Assembly (NCBI GenBank): GCA_009842675.1
Contig: VYEX01000008.1
Location: forward strand, 25,609-89,608
Length of the DNA stretch: 64,000 bases
Reading direction: 5' to 3'
Source: Acidimicrobiia bacterium
GTDB lineage: Bacteria > Actinomycetota > Acidimicrobiia > Acidimicrobiales > Bin134
The position numbers were made by a program, and so were the translations under genes. Positions 26,902 through 34,822 of this stretch are shown piece by piece (within the stretch, counting starts at the first letter, position 1; each line of letters opens with the position of its first letter). Under the pieces are notes generated by a model, which worked only from the letters and a program-made list of their open reading frames with translations, was not told the DNA's origin and did not search any database.

Positions 26902-28824
26902 ATGTCCTTTGAGCCCTTGCCAATCAGCTCAATCGGCGAACCGCTTCCCTATTCCGATGGGGCTGAGGCCGAGCTGCTGAAACTGTTCCGAACCGTCGAG
27001 GATCGCCGGGTGGGGTCGGATGAACTGGCGTCGGCGGTGCGCGACTGGCCCACCGCCTATCACCTGGCGCCAGAGCGGGCCGTGCTCTTGGCTCCGGTCG
27101 TCATCGGACCAGATGACCGGGTGCTGGACGTGGGGGCGGGCTCGGGAGTCAACACCCGGATCTGCGCCGACCGGGGGGCGGCGGTGACCGCGGTGGAGGG
27201 CAGTGCAGCCCGGGCGGAGCTGATCGCCCATCGCTGTGCTGGCCTGAAAGACGTCCGAGTGCTTTGCGGGCCGCTTGAGGGGCTGGGAGACGACGATCGC
27301 GGAGCCTACGACGTCGTTTTGTTGGTGGGGGTGCTGGAATATGCCAGCACCGGCCAAGGTGGGGGAGAGGGGCCAGAGGCCCTCCTAACCCGAGCGGTCG
27401 ATGCCTTGGCCCCCGGTGGTGTTTTGGTGCTGGCAATTGAGAACCGCCTCGGGCTCAAGTACCTGCTGGGCTTTCCCGAAGATCATCTGGGGCTGCCATG
27501 GGTGAGCTGGGAGGGCTACCGCCCCGGCGAGCCGACCACTTGGTCTCGACGGGAGCTGGCCCGAATGCTGGCTGACGCCGGGTTGGCGGCCCAACGGTGG
27601 CTGTACCCGTTTCCCGACTACAAGCTGCCCACTGCGGTGCTGGCCGAGGAGATTTACGATCGGCCAGACGCAGTCGACATGGTCGACCAGGTCGTGGGCC
27701 ATCCCACGACCAGTGAGTATTTCCACCCAGTTCTGGTCGCCGACGATCGGGCCGCCCACCGGGCGCTGCTGACGGCCGGACTGGGACCCGATGTGGCCAA
27801 CTCCTTTTTGGTTGTAGCCGGTAGGAGTCCCCAAGCGGTGGCCGAGCGAGTCGACCATCGGGCGCTGGCGTGGCGGGTGGCTCCTGATCGACGGCGGCGC
27901 TGGCGACAGCAAGCAGTCGTCGTCGATTCGGAACAAGGCCTGATCATGAAACGCCGCCTCATGGCTGAAGACAGGGCCTCTGATTTTGAGGAGTGGCTGG
28001 GGCAGGCCGAAGTGGCCGAGGAGGCCTACTTCGAGGGTCGCAATCTCGAGCAGTGCTTGCTGGAGTCAGCCCGCGAAAACAACACCGACGAAATCGCCAA
28101 GTTGTTGGGGGCATGGCGGTCGGAGTTGGCAGCTCACGAGACACCCATTGACTCAGTCGCCGCGCCCCACCCCTATCTGCCCGCCGATGCCATGAGGGCG
28201 CTGCCCCCTGATTGGTTGGATGCCGGGCCAGACAATTTTGTGGTGACAGCCGATGACCTCAAGTTCGTGGATCGGGAATGGTTGGCGGCCGGGGGAGTGG
28301 ATGTGCGGTTGGCCGTGGTCAGGGGGCTTTGGAAGACGGTCTCAGCCATGTTGAGCGCCCGCTGCCATCTGCCCTGGCCGACCACCTGGAGCAACGACCG
28401 CCTCGTGGCCCATCTCGGCACCCTGATCGGCGAGGACATCGACGAAGGGCTGATGAAGCAGTGGAGGCAGGCGGAAGATGAACTGGTGCGCCTGGTGTAC
28501 CGCCAGCCGGCGGCGAGGCTGGCTGAGCTGCACGATGCTGGCAGCCGCTCCCGGATGGACCTCTTGGCGTCACCCATGGCCCCATACCGGCGCATGGAGC
28601 ACTTGGTCCATCGGCAGCAGGAACTGATAGCCCAGCTGACCGAACAGCATGAGACGGCGGCGAGTCTGGAGGAAGCCCAAGCCCGTTTCGCTCAGGCCGA
28701 GGCTCAACTGGCGGAACTTCAGATCGAGCTCGCCGACGCCCAAGCCCGCTTGTCCCGAGTGGCCTGGCGGGAGCGAATCCACAACAGGATCGCGGCGCTG
28801 ATTCGAGGCTTCCGCACCCGCTGA
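26902..28824 (+). CDS. SAM methyltransferase with kinase-like middle and coiled-coil tail (WbdD-like)
   Basis: A 640-residue soluble protein. Residues about 60-210 are a class I methyltransferase domain (VLDVGAGSGVNTRICADRGAAVTAVEGS, VLLVGVLEYA). Residues about 330-550 are less clear: AVVVDSEQGLIMKRRL resembles a kinase beta-sheet with lysine, EEAYFEGRNLEQCL a helix C region, and DDLKFVDREW could stand in for the metal-binding Asp loop. Residues about 555-625 form a heptad-rich coiled coil (LIAQLTEQHETAASLEEAQ and following), ending in a basic helix. This order is that of WbdD, the O-antigen chain terminator that phosphorylates and methylates the chain end and measures length with its coiled coil. 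It directly follows a Wzt-type ATPase. The kinase reading is an inference. Confidence 0.75.
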   Translation: MSFEPLPISSIGEPLPYSDGAEAELLKLFRTVEDRRVGSDELASAVRDWPTAYHLAPERAVLLAPVVIGPDDRVLDVGAGSGVNTRICADRGAAVTAVEGSAARAELIAHRCAGLKDVRVLCGPLEGLGDDDRGAYDVVLLVGVLEYASTGQGGGEGPEALLTRAVDALAPGGVLVLAIENRLGLKYLLGFPEDHLGLPWVSWEGYRPGEPTTWSRRELARMLADAGLAAQRWLYPFPDYKLPTAVLAEEIYDRPDAVDMVDQVVGHPTTSEYFHPVLVADDRAAHRALLTAGLGPDVANSFLVVAGRSPQAVAERVDHRALAWRVAPDRRRRWRQQAVVVDSEQGLIMKRRLMAEDRASDFEEWLGQAEVAEEAYFEGRNLEQCLLESARENNTDEIAKLLGAWRSELAAHETPIDSVAAPHPYLPADAMRALPPDWLDAGPDNFVVTADDLKFVDREWLAAGGVDVRLAVVRGLWKTVSAMLSARCHLPWPTTWSNDRLVAHLGTLIGEDIDEGLMKQWRQAEDELVRLVYRQPAARLAELHDAGSRSRMDLLASPMAPYRRMEHLVHRQQELIAQLTEQHETAASLEEAQARFAQAEAQLAELQIELADAQARLSRVAWRERIHNRIAALIRGFRTR

Positions 28825-28838
28825 GGCTGTTTGCCGGG

Positions 28839-29900
28839 TTAGACCCGGGCTTCGACCAAGTCCTTTAGCGCGATCCACATCTGCTCGCGCGTGACTGAGA
28901 TATCGAATCGCTGGGCCGCCTTTATGCCCCGGTCCCGCAGGCCAATCCTCAATTGCTCGTCGTCCAAGACTCGGTCCAGAGCAGTAGCCATTGTCGCTGG
29001 GCGCTTGTCGCTGAGCACGATGCCTGCTCCGTCCACCGTTTCGGCCACTGCGGCGGCGTCGTAGGCCACAACGGGCAGGCCGTTGGCCATAGCCTCCACC
29101 AAGGGCACTCCAAATCCCTCGTGCTCCGATGCGCAGGCCAACACGTCCGACAGCTGATACCACCGGAGCAGGTCCTTGTCGGAAACCTTGCCGGCAAAGA
29201 CCACCCGGCCATACACGCCGAGCCGCCGAGCGAGGCCCTTTAGAGAGAGCAGGTATTGAGGAGGAGACGCGTCGCCGACAAGCACCAGGCGAGATTGAGG
29301 CCGGAAGCGAGATAGCACCGCTAAGGCGGCGATGAGGTCGTGCTGGCACTTGTTGGGGGCTAGTCGTCCCACGAACAGCACGGTGCCACCTTCTTTGGAA
29401 ACCTCCGATTTGTCCTGTTCGGGTTGGCCGACTCGGCCGCCCAACTGCCATAGCACCGGGGACACCACCACGTCGTCGATGCCCAAGCCCTTCAACTCCT
29501 GGGCATTGAATTCGGAGTCGGCTATCCCTCGGCGGGTGAGTGACGCCAGTTGGCTGAGTTGCTGCCGTCCTCGTTCAACGCTTCTGGCCAGTTCGGGCTG
29601 CCAGGCCTGGAAGTAACTCGCGGGCGTGATGTTGTGGTAGTTCAGCACGATCGGAGATTTGTTGCGGATCACACTCTGGGCGACTTCTGAGCCAATGGAG
29701 TGCTGAAGAATCGAGACTCGGGCATCGCCCTTCCACTTCTCGATCGGGATTGTGCTGCTGTCTGCTCGGGTTCTGCGCTCGACGACGATGCGAACTTCGA
29801 AGCCCTTCTCTTCGAGCATTTCCTGAATGAGCCGCGTGTGGTTGCTGGTGGCATCCGCCGAAGCCATCTGGGGAATCAAAATGTCGACAGCCGGGCTCAT
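28839..29900 (-). CDS. Glycosyltransferase family 4
   Basis: A 353-residue GT-B enzyme. The N-terminal domain includes HTRLIQEMLEEKGFEVRIVVE and LNYHNITPASYF; the C-terminal donor domain has FVGRLAPNKCQHDLI, RLVLVGDAS, and the EHEGFGVPLVEAMANGLPVVAYDAAAVAETV block typical of GT4 (E-x7-E). The ATG overlaps the coiled-coil methyltransferase gene by 4 bases, and its 3' end meets the WbdD-like gene convergently with a 14-base gap. Presumably it adds a sugar to the exported glycan; linkage and donor unknown. Confidence 0.9.
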   Translation of the reverse strand: MSPAVDILIPQMASADATSNHTRLIQEMLEEKGFEVRIVVERRTRADSSTIPIEKWKGDARVSILQHSIGSEVAQSVIRNKSPIVLNYHNITPASYFQAWQPELARSVERGRQQLSQLASLTRRGIADSEFNAQELKGLGIDDVVVSPVLWQLGGRVGQPEQDKSEVSKEGGTVLFVGRLAPNKCQHDLIAALAVLSRFRPQSRLVLVGDASPPQYLLSLKGLARRLGVYGRVVFAGKVSDKDLLRWYQLSDVLACASEHEGFGVPLVEAMANGLPVVAYDAAAVAETVDGAGIVLSDKRPATMATALDRVLDDEQLRIGLRDRGIKAAQRFDISVTREQMWIALKDLVEARV

Positions 29901-30910
29901 GGTTCCCTCGATTCGGAGTCGTTCGAGGAGTTTGCCGAGGAGCGGTCTGAGGAGTTGGCCGAGCGGTGGGCCACGACAATCTGGCTGATGCGGGAGTTAG
30001 CGCAGGGCTCAAGCCGGGCGTCGAAGCCGGCGTGCTCCAGCAGGTGTCGCCAGGTGATCGGCGAGATGCCCAACCCTGATCCAAGCTCCGACTCGACCTG
30101 GCCCCTGGTTGCCGGATCGGCCACGGCCACGATGATCCGGCCAGTGCTCTTCAGCTTCAAGCTGGCTTGGTTGATCATTCCAATCAGGTCTTTCAGCGGG
30201 AGGGTCTCCACCATGCCGGCGAGCACGATCGTTCCGAATTCCCCGTCTTCGGAACCCACCAGATGGGCGAGCATGTCGCCGGTTCGAATGCCGATTCGAC
30301 GGCTGAGTCCGGTGAATGCTCGGTCGGGATCTTGTTCCACGCCATGGGTAGGTATACCCCGGTCGCCAATGGCCTCGACGAGGGCTCCTTGTCCCGCGGA
30401 GAGCACCAGGCACGGCCCCGACCCGGCAAGCCCGGCCACCTGAGCGACAACCTCCGGAGCTGGCTCGGGGGGATCGTCCAGCAAACCCAGCCCAGCGGGA
30501 ACAGACTGGTCGATTGGCAAACCAGCGGCGGCCTCCAAGCGGCCCATGCGGGCTTCAAGGTTGCGCAAATGCCGAATCAGCACTCCGGCGAACAAGTTGA
30601 ATTGGTCGGTCAAGAAGCGTACGTACCAGTAGGTCAGCTTGCGGATTGCCCACTTGATGCCCCGTAAACCACGGCGCGAGCCAATGGGCACCTGTGGGTC
30701 GAGTGCAGCCAGACTCGCAGTCTGGTCGAGAAGGTGGCCGTCGTGGCTGACGGCATCAAAGGAGTTTCCGGAAGGAGACAGGTCGGCCCAGGCTTGCTCG
30801 ATTTCAAGTTCGAGCAGGGCAATTTCGCTGTCTTGCCGCCGGCGGTTGTCGGCCTCAGCCTCGAAATCCGCACTGACTCGCTTCGTGTCGACCGATTCGG
30901 GCCTAGACAT
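29897..30910 (-). CDS. Class I SAM-dependent methyltransferase-like protein with N-terminal coiled coil
   Basis: A 337-residue protein. Residues 12-45 are charged and helical (FEAEADNRRRQDSEIALLE). A conserved stretch KLTYWYVRFLTDQFNLFAG follows (about 89-107), of the kind seen in glycan-cluster methyltransferases. The methyltransferase fold runs from about 165 to 300: LVLSAGQGALVEAIGDRGIPTHGVEQD, then TIVLAGMVETLP. The motif I glycine pattern is weaker than in the 26902 gene, so catalytic competence is uncertain. It overlaps its upstream neighbour by 8 bases and its downstream neighbour by 4, so all three are coupled. It may modify, or help cap, the glycan. Confidence 0.72.
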   Translation of the reverse strand: MSRPESVDTKRVSADFEAEADNRRRQDSEIALLELEIEQAWADLSPSGNSFDAVSHDGHLLDQTASLAALDPQVPIGSRRGLRGIKWAIRKLTYWYVRFLTDQFNLFAGVLIRHLRNLEARMGRLEAAAGLPIDQSVPAGLGLLDDPPEPAPEVVAQVAGLAGSGPCLVLSAGQGALVEAIGDRGIPTHGVEQDPDRAFTGLSRRIGIRTGDMLAHLVGSEDGEFGTIVLAGMVETLPLKDLIGMINQASLKLKSTGRIIVAVADPATRGQVESELGSGLGISPITWRHLLEHAGFDARLEPCANSRISQIVVAHRSANSSDRSSANSSNDSESREP

Positions 30911-32108
30911 TTCGGCGCGGTCCTCGAGCGAGCCTCCGAGCTAGCCGGATGATGGCCGATCGAGCAAGATCCTCGTGCAGGCGAAGGTTCTCGGCCCCCA
31001 GTTCGGCGATGCGGGCATCCTTTTCGGCCATGCGTATGTCCCGTTCGGCGATGCGGGCGTCTCGCTCGGCGATGCGGGTGTCCCGCTCGGCGACTCGGTC
31101 CTTCCACTCCTCGATGCGGCTGTCCCGCTCGTCGACCCGTTCTTCCAGCTCCGCAATTCTGTCGTCTTGATTGGAGACGCGGTCGGAGAGCTGCTGGCTG
31201 CGGGTTTCGGCGCCTAAGGCTTGTTCGCGCAGGCTGAGAATCTCGTGGCGGATCTGCTCGCGATCCTCGCCATCGACCAGGTCTGCGGTCATGGGTGAAT
31301 CGTAGTGGTGGCCCGTCGCAGAATTGACGGGGAGGGACCACGAGTTGGCGTCCTCGCCATAACGGGCGATGAACCTCTCCCATTCCCAGGGCTCGATCAC
31401 CGGCTCCCGGCTAGCGCTCTCGTGGTGCACGAGGGTGGCAGCGGGCTCCACCACCACCCGCAAGCCCGATCGGAGGAGCCGGAGGCACAGATCGATGTCG
31501 CCGTAGGAAGATGGGAATTCCTGCGACATCCCACCAACGTTCAGCATGTCGCTGCGTCGGGTGAGCAGGCAGGCCCCGGTAACGCTGATCACATCTCGGG
31601 CCACATCAGCCCCGGCCGCAGCGGCCTCAGAAAGCTGGCATCCCCGGAACGAGTGGATGGGTTGGTCGTCTCCAATCTCTATGCCGATGTGTTGAATCGA
31701 CCGGTCGGCATACAGCAGGGTTGCACCGACTGCACCGATGGCAGGATCGTCCAGATGGGTGGCCATTTTCCCAATCCAGTCGGTGGATTCTGCCTCGATG
31801 TCGTCATTGAGCATCAGAACAAGATCCCCGCCGCTGGCCAACAGCCCGCAGTTGATGGCCCTGGAGAAGTCGAAGGATCCCGGGCCCCGGTGTATGACCT
31901 TGATCGGCAGGCTGTTCACTTGTCGGGGTGGATCACCCTGAAACTCATCGCCCACGACCACGATCACCTCTTTGGGCGAGGGCTCGAGTTGGGCCAGAGT
32001 GGCCAGGCAGCGGTCCAGCATCGACGTCTCCGCGCCGGGCAGCGATTGGCCGGCGCTGGGAATGATGATCGAGGTGCTGGCCTGTGAAAGCGGTTGGGGG
32101 TCGACCAT
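30903..32108 (-). CDS. Glycosyltransferase family 2 with long C-terminal coiled coil
   Basis: A 401-residue protein. Residues 10-235 are GT2: TSIIIPSAGQS, VIVVVGDE, LMLNDDIEAE (metal-binding), GACLLTRRSDMLNVGG, SYGDIDLCLRL. Residues about 280-385 are an almost uninterrupted coiled coil built from nine near-perfect seven-residue repeats (ARIAERD-like, residues 309-371), encoded by 21-base tandem repeats at 30996-31184. It ends with a basic helix IIRLARRLARGPRRN, perhaps membrane-contacting. It heads the three-gene minus-strand unit; an inverted repeat covers its start codon. The coiled coil may scaffold the glycan-synthesising complex. Confidence 0.85.
   Translation of the reverse strand: MVDPQPLSQASTSIIIPSAGQSLPGAETSMLDRCLATLAQLEPSPKEVIVVVGDEFQGDPPRQVNSLPIKVIHRGPGSFDFSRAINCGLLASGGDLVLMLNDDIEAESTDWIGKMATHLDDPAIGAVGATLLYADRSIQHIGIEIGDDQPIHSFRGCQLSEAAAAGADVARDVISVTGACLLTRRSDMLNVGGMSQEFPSSYGDIDLCLRLLRSGLRVVVEPAATLVHHESASREPVIEPWEWERFIARYGEDANSWSLPVNSATGHHYDSPMTADLVDGEDREQIRHEILSLREQALGAETRSQQLSDRVSNQDDRIAELEERVDERDSRIEEWKDRVAERDTRIAERDARIAERDIRMAEKDARIAELGAENLRLHEDLARSAIIRLARRLARGPRRNV
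30996..31184 (-). repeat. Tandem 21-base repeats (nine units) encoding heptads of a coiled coil
   Basis: Nine consecutive seven-codon units encode variants of (D/A)R(I/V)AERD. Adjacent units are nearly identical at the DNA level in the middle (31030-31095), so copy number could change by slippage or unequal recombination. Confidence 0.8.
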
Positions 32109-32121
32109 GAAGCTTGGTCGA
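32101..32121. promoter_or_regulatory. Inverted repeat over the start codon of the coiled-coil GT2 gene
   Basis: TCGACCA (32101-32107) and TGGTCGA (32115-32121) are perfect 7-base arms with a 7-base spacer, and the ATG (complement of 32106-32108) lies within it. TAGCAT on the minus strand lies just upstream as a possible -10. It could be an operator or a hairpin that hides the start. Confidence 0.35.
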
Positions 32122-32167
32122 TGCTACCGGGGGGTTGGCCGGGCTGACAGCCGGCGCAATGCGGCGT

Positions 32168-33931
32168 CTATTCGATGACCGCGACCACGTCGCCGCCACC
32201 CACCGAGTCGCCCTCGGCCACCTTGATCTCGGTCACCGTGCCGGACTTCTCGGCGCACACGTTGTTCTCCATCTTCATGGCCTCGAGCACGACGATGGGA
32301 TCACCGGCCTCCACTTTGTCGCCCTCGGCCACCATGATCTTCACGATGGTTCCCTGCATGGGAACGATGACGTCACCGCTCCCGCCGCTGCCTCCGCTCT
32401 TGCTGGCGGCGGCTCGCTTGGGGCGTTTGGCTCCACCCGGCCCAGAAGCGACGGCGGCCGGGGCGGTTTCGGGCACCCACATCCGCACCGAGTAGCGCTG
32501 TCCGTTGACCTCCACGTCGATGTTCCGGGCCACCAGTGGCTCGGTGTCGGCGGGCGGGGTCTCTGCTGCCGGAGAGCTCTTGATTCCGGTGAGGTCCAGG
32601 GACTCCTCCACCCATTTGGTGGAGTGGTCCAGCGCGGCGAAATCGGGGTGCGACAGGATGGCCACATCGGCGCTGATGGTGGTGGCCACCCCGCTCACCT
32701 CCAGTTCGTCGAGAGCCCGGAGGGTTCTGGCGATGGCGGTGGGCCGGTCTCGGCCCCAGCAGATCAGCTTGCCCACAAGATTGTCGTAGAACTGGCTGAT
32801 CTCGTCGCCGGCCTCGTAGCCACCGTCCCAGCGAGTGCCGTAGCCGCTGGGCACTTGCAGCCCGGTAATCGGCCCCGGCGATGGCAGAAAGGCGCCCTCG
32901 GCGGGGTCTTCAGCGTTGATTCGCACTTCGATGGCGTGGCCAGAGATCTCGATGTCGTCTTGGGCAAATGGCAGGGGCTCGCCGGACGCAATCCTGATCT
33001 GCTGCTCCACCAGATCGATCCCGGTGACCAGCTCGGTGGCCGGATGCTCTACCTGGAGTCTGGTGTTCATCTCCAAGTAATAGAAGTCGCCGTCCTCGTA
33101 GAGGAACTCCACCGTTCCGGCGTTCACGTAGTCGCAGCCCTGGGCCACCTTCACGGCGGCCTCCCCCATGGCCGACAAGATGTCGGGGTCGATGCCCGCC
33201 GCGGGCGCCTCTTCGATGAGCTTCTGATGGCGGCGCTGGGCGGAGCAGTCGCGGGTGCCGAGATACACGCAGTTGCCGTGGCTGTCGGCCAGTACCTGCA
33301 CCTCAACGTGGCGGGGCTTCTCCAGATAGCGCTCCATGTAGATCTCGTCGCGGCCGAAATAGCTGAGGGCCTCTCGCTGGGCCGACTCGATGGCCTCCTC
33401 CACCACGCTCTCGTCAGCCACCACCTTCATGCCCCGGCCACCGCCGCCATAGGCCGCCTTGATGGCCACGGGATAGCCGTGCTCATCTCCGAAGGCCCGC
33501 ACCTGGGCCGGATCGGTGATGAGATCGGTGGTGCCGGGAACACCGCTCACCCCGACCCGCTCGGCAGCCTGGCGGGCGGAGATCTTGTCGCCCATGACCT
33601 CGATGGCCTCGGGGTTGGGGCCGATGAACGCCACGCCCCGTTCGGTGATGGCTCGGGCGAAGTCGGCGTTCTCGGAGAAGAAGCCGTAACCGGGGTGGAC
33701 GCCGTCAGCTCCGGTGCGCTCGATCACATCGAGGATGGCCTCGGTGTTGAGGTAGCTCTCGGCTGCGGTTTGACCGCCCAGCGCGTGGGCCTCATCGGCC
33801 ATCCGCACGTGGAGGGCATTGCGGTCGAGTTCGGAATACACGGCCACGGTGGTGATGCCCAACTCCCGGCAGGCTCGGATCACCCGGACGGCAATCTCCC
33901 CCCGGTTTGCGATCAGCACCTTGGACAACAC
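32168..33931 (-). CDS. Acyl-CoA carboxylase alpha subunit: biotin carboxylase plus biotin carrier (AccA3 type)
   Basis: A 587-residue biotin-dependent carboxylase subunit that carboxylates its own biotin with ATP and bicarbonate for a separate beta subunit (acetyl- or propionyl-CoA). Residues 1-445 are biotin carboxylase (IANRGEIAVRVIRA, ATP-grasp loop YGGGGRGMKVV, EMNTRLQVEHP). A short middle region follows, then a Gly/Ser/Lys-rich linker and the biotinyl domain with EAMKMENN, the modified lysine being in MKM. GTG start at 33931. No beta subunit is in the window. The biotin ligase gene birA is divergently adjacent, a sensible functional pairing. Confidence 0.94.
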   Translation of the reverse strand: MLSKVLIANRGEIAVRVIRACRELGITTVAVYSELDRNALHVRMADEAHALGGQTAAESYLNTEAILDVIERTGADGVHPGYGFFSENADFARAITERGVAFIGPNPEAIEVMGDKISARQAAERVGVSGVPGTTDLITDPAQVRAFGDEHGYPVAIKAAYGGGGRGMKVVADESVVEEAIESAQREALSYFGRDEIYMERYLEKPRHVEVQVLADSHGNCVYLGTRDCSAQRRHQKLIEEAPAAGIDPDILSAMGEAAVKVAQGCDYVNAGTVEFLYEDGDFYYLEMNTRLQVEHPATELVTGIDLVEQQIRIASGEPLPFAQDDIEISGHAIEVRINAEDPAEGAFLPSPGPITGLQVPSGYGTRWDGGYEAGDEISQFYDNLVGKLICWGRDRPTAIARTLRALDELEVSGVATTISADVAILSHPDFAALDHSTKWVEESLDLTGIKSSPAAETPPADTEPLVARNIDVEVNGQRYSVRMWVPETAPAAVASGPGGAKRPKRAAASKSGGSGGSGDVIVPMQGTIVKIMVAEGDKVEAGDPIVVLEAMKMENNVCAEKSGTVTEIKVAEGDSVGGGDVVAVIE

Positions 33932-33960
33932 GGCAATATGGTGGCAGACAGTCTGTTGAC

Positions 33961-34042
33961 CACGCGAATAATGTCGGGCATCGCGGCGATCGAATAATCC
34001 TTCTGATGGGCGGCAGACGGGTTCTCAAGCACGCGAATAATG
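33961..34042. promoter_or_regulatory. Repeated CGAATAAT motif between accA3-like gene and birA
   Basis: CACGCGAATAATG occurs at 33961-33973 and again at 34030-34042, with a third CGAATAAT at 33991-33998. Three copies in an 82-base stretch within a 144-base divergent gap look like operator sites or repeated promoter boxes. The regulator is unknown. Confidence 0.4.
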
Positions 34043-34075
34043 GCAGTTCGACAAATCGGAGTTTGGCGCGTGGAC

Positions 34076-34822
34076 ATGAACGAGGTTGCCGGCTATCAGG
34101 TGGAATGGGTATCCGAAACCGGCTCGACCAATGCCGATCTTTTGGCGGCGGCCCGCCGAGGCCCCGAGACAAACCGGGTTCTGGTGGCCGACTATCAGAG
34201 CGCGGGGCGAGGGCGCCGGGGTAGGACCTGGGAGGCGGCACCGGAGTCGAGCCTGCTGTTCTCGGTGTTGACCAGGCCCGAGGTTCCCGTCGTCGCGGCC
34301 CATCTAGTGACCACCGCGCTGGCTTTGGGTGCGCTGGAGGCCTGCGACTCGCTGGCCGGGGTTCGGCCCAGCTTGAAGTGGCCCAACGATTTGGTGGTGG
34401 CAGATCGCAAGCTGGCCGGAGTGCTGGCCGAATCGGTGGTGGCTGGTGACTGGCTCGAGGCTGTAGTTGTGGGCATGGGCCTCAATGTGCGGACCGGAGC
34501 AGCGCCCAGCGAGGCCGCTGAGTCGGCGGTCGCTCTGGAGGACTTATGCGGTTCAGCCGTTGACCGCCGAGAGCTCCTGGCCGCATCGCTGGCGGGCTTT
34601 GCCCGCTGGATGGATCAGATCGAAGCGGACGCCGGCCAAGCGGAATTGATTGATGCGGCCCGTCGGGAGTCAGCCACCCTTGGTCGCCGAGTATCCGTTG
34701 AGCTGGGTGACGGGAGCGTGCAGGAGGGTCTGGCTCAGAATCTAGACGAGCGAGGTGCTTTGGTGATGGAGGACGGGTCGCGGGTGGTGGTGGGAGATGT
34801 GGTGCACCTGCGAACCACTTAG
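34076..34822 (+). CDS. birA: Biotin-[acetyl-CoA-carboxylase] ligase (BirA, no DNA-binding domain)
   Basis: A 248-residue enzyme that joins biotin to the carrier lysine via biotinyl-AMP. Motifs: SETGSTNADL, GRGRRGRTW (adenylate loop), KWPNDLVV, KLAGVLAES, and GMGLNVRT; the C-terminal small domain (about 200-245) is SH3-like. It lacks the N-terminal helix-turn-helix of E. coli BirA, so it cannot be the classical biotin repressor. I chose ATG 34076 because the in-frame ATG at 34040 lies inside the repeat motif; the choice is not certain. The 3' end overlaps pabC by 4 bases, convergently. Confidence 0.93.
   Translation: MNEVAGYQVEWVSETGSTNADLLAAARRGPETNRVLVADYQSAGRGRRGRTWEAAPESSLLFSVLTRPEVPVVAAHLVTTALALGALEACDSLAGVRPSLKWPNDLVVADRKLAGVLAESVVAGDWLEAVVVGMGLNVRTGAAPSEAAESAVALEDLCGSAVDRRELLAASLAGFARWMDQIEADAGQAELIDAARRESATLGRRVSVELGDGSVQEGLAQNLDERGALVMEDGSRVVVGDVVHLRTT

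Noticed and set aside
32114..33997. A 627-residue open frame opposite the biotin carboxylase gene
   Set aside because: It is Gly/His/Leu/Val-rich and mirrors the codon pattern of the real gene. Long antisense frames are normal at this GC content.
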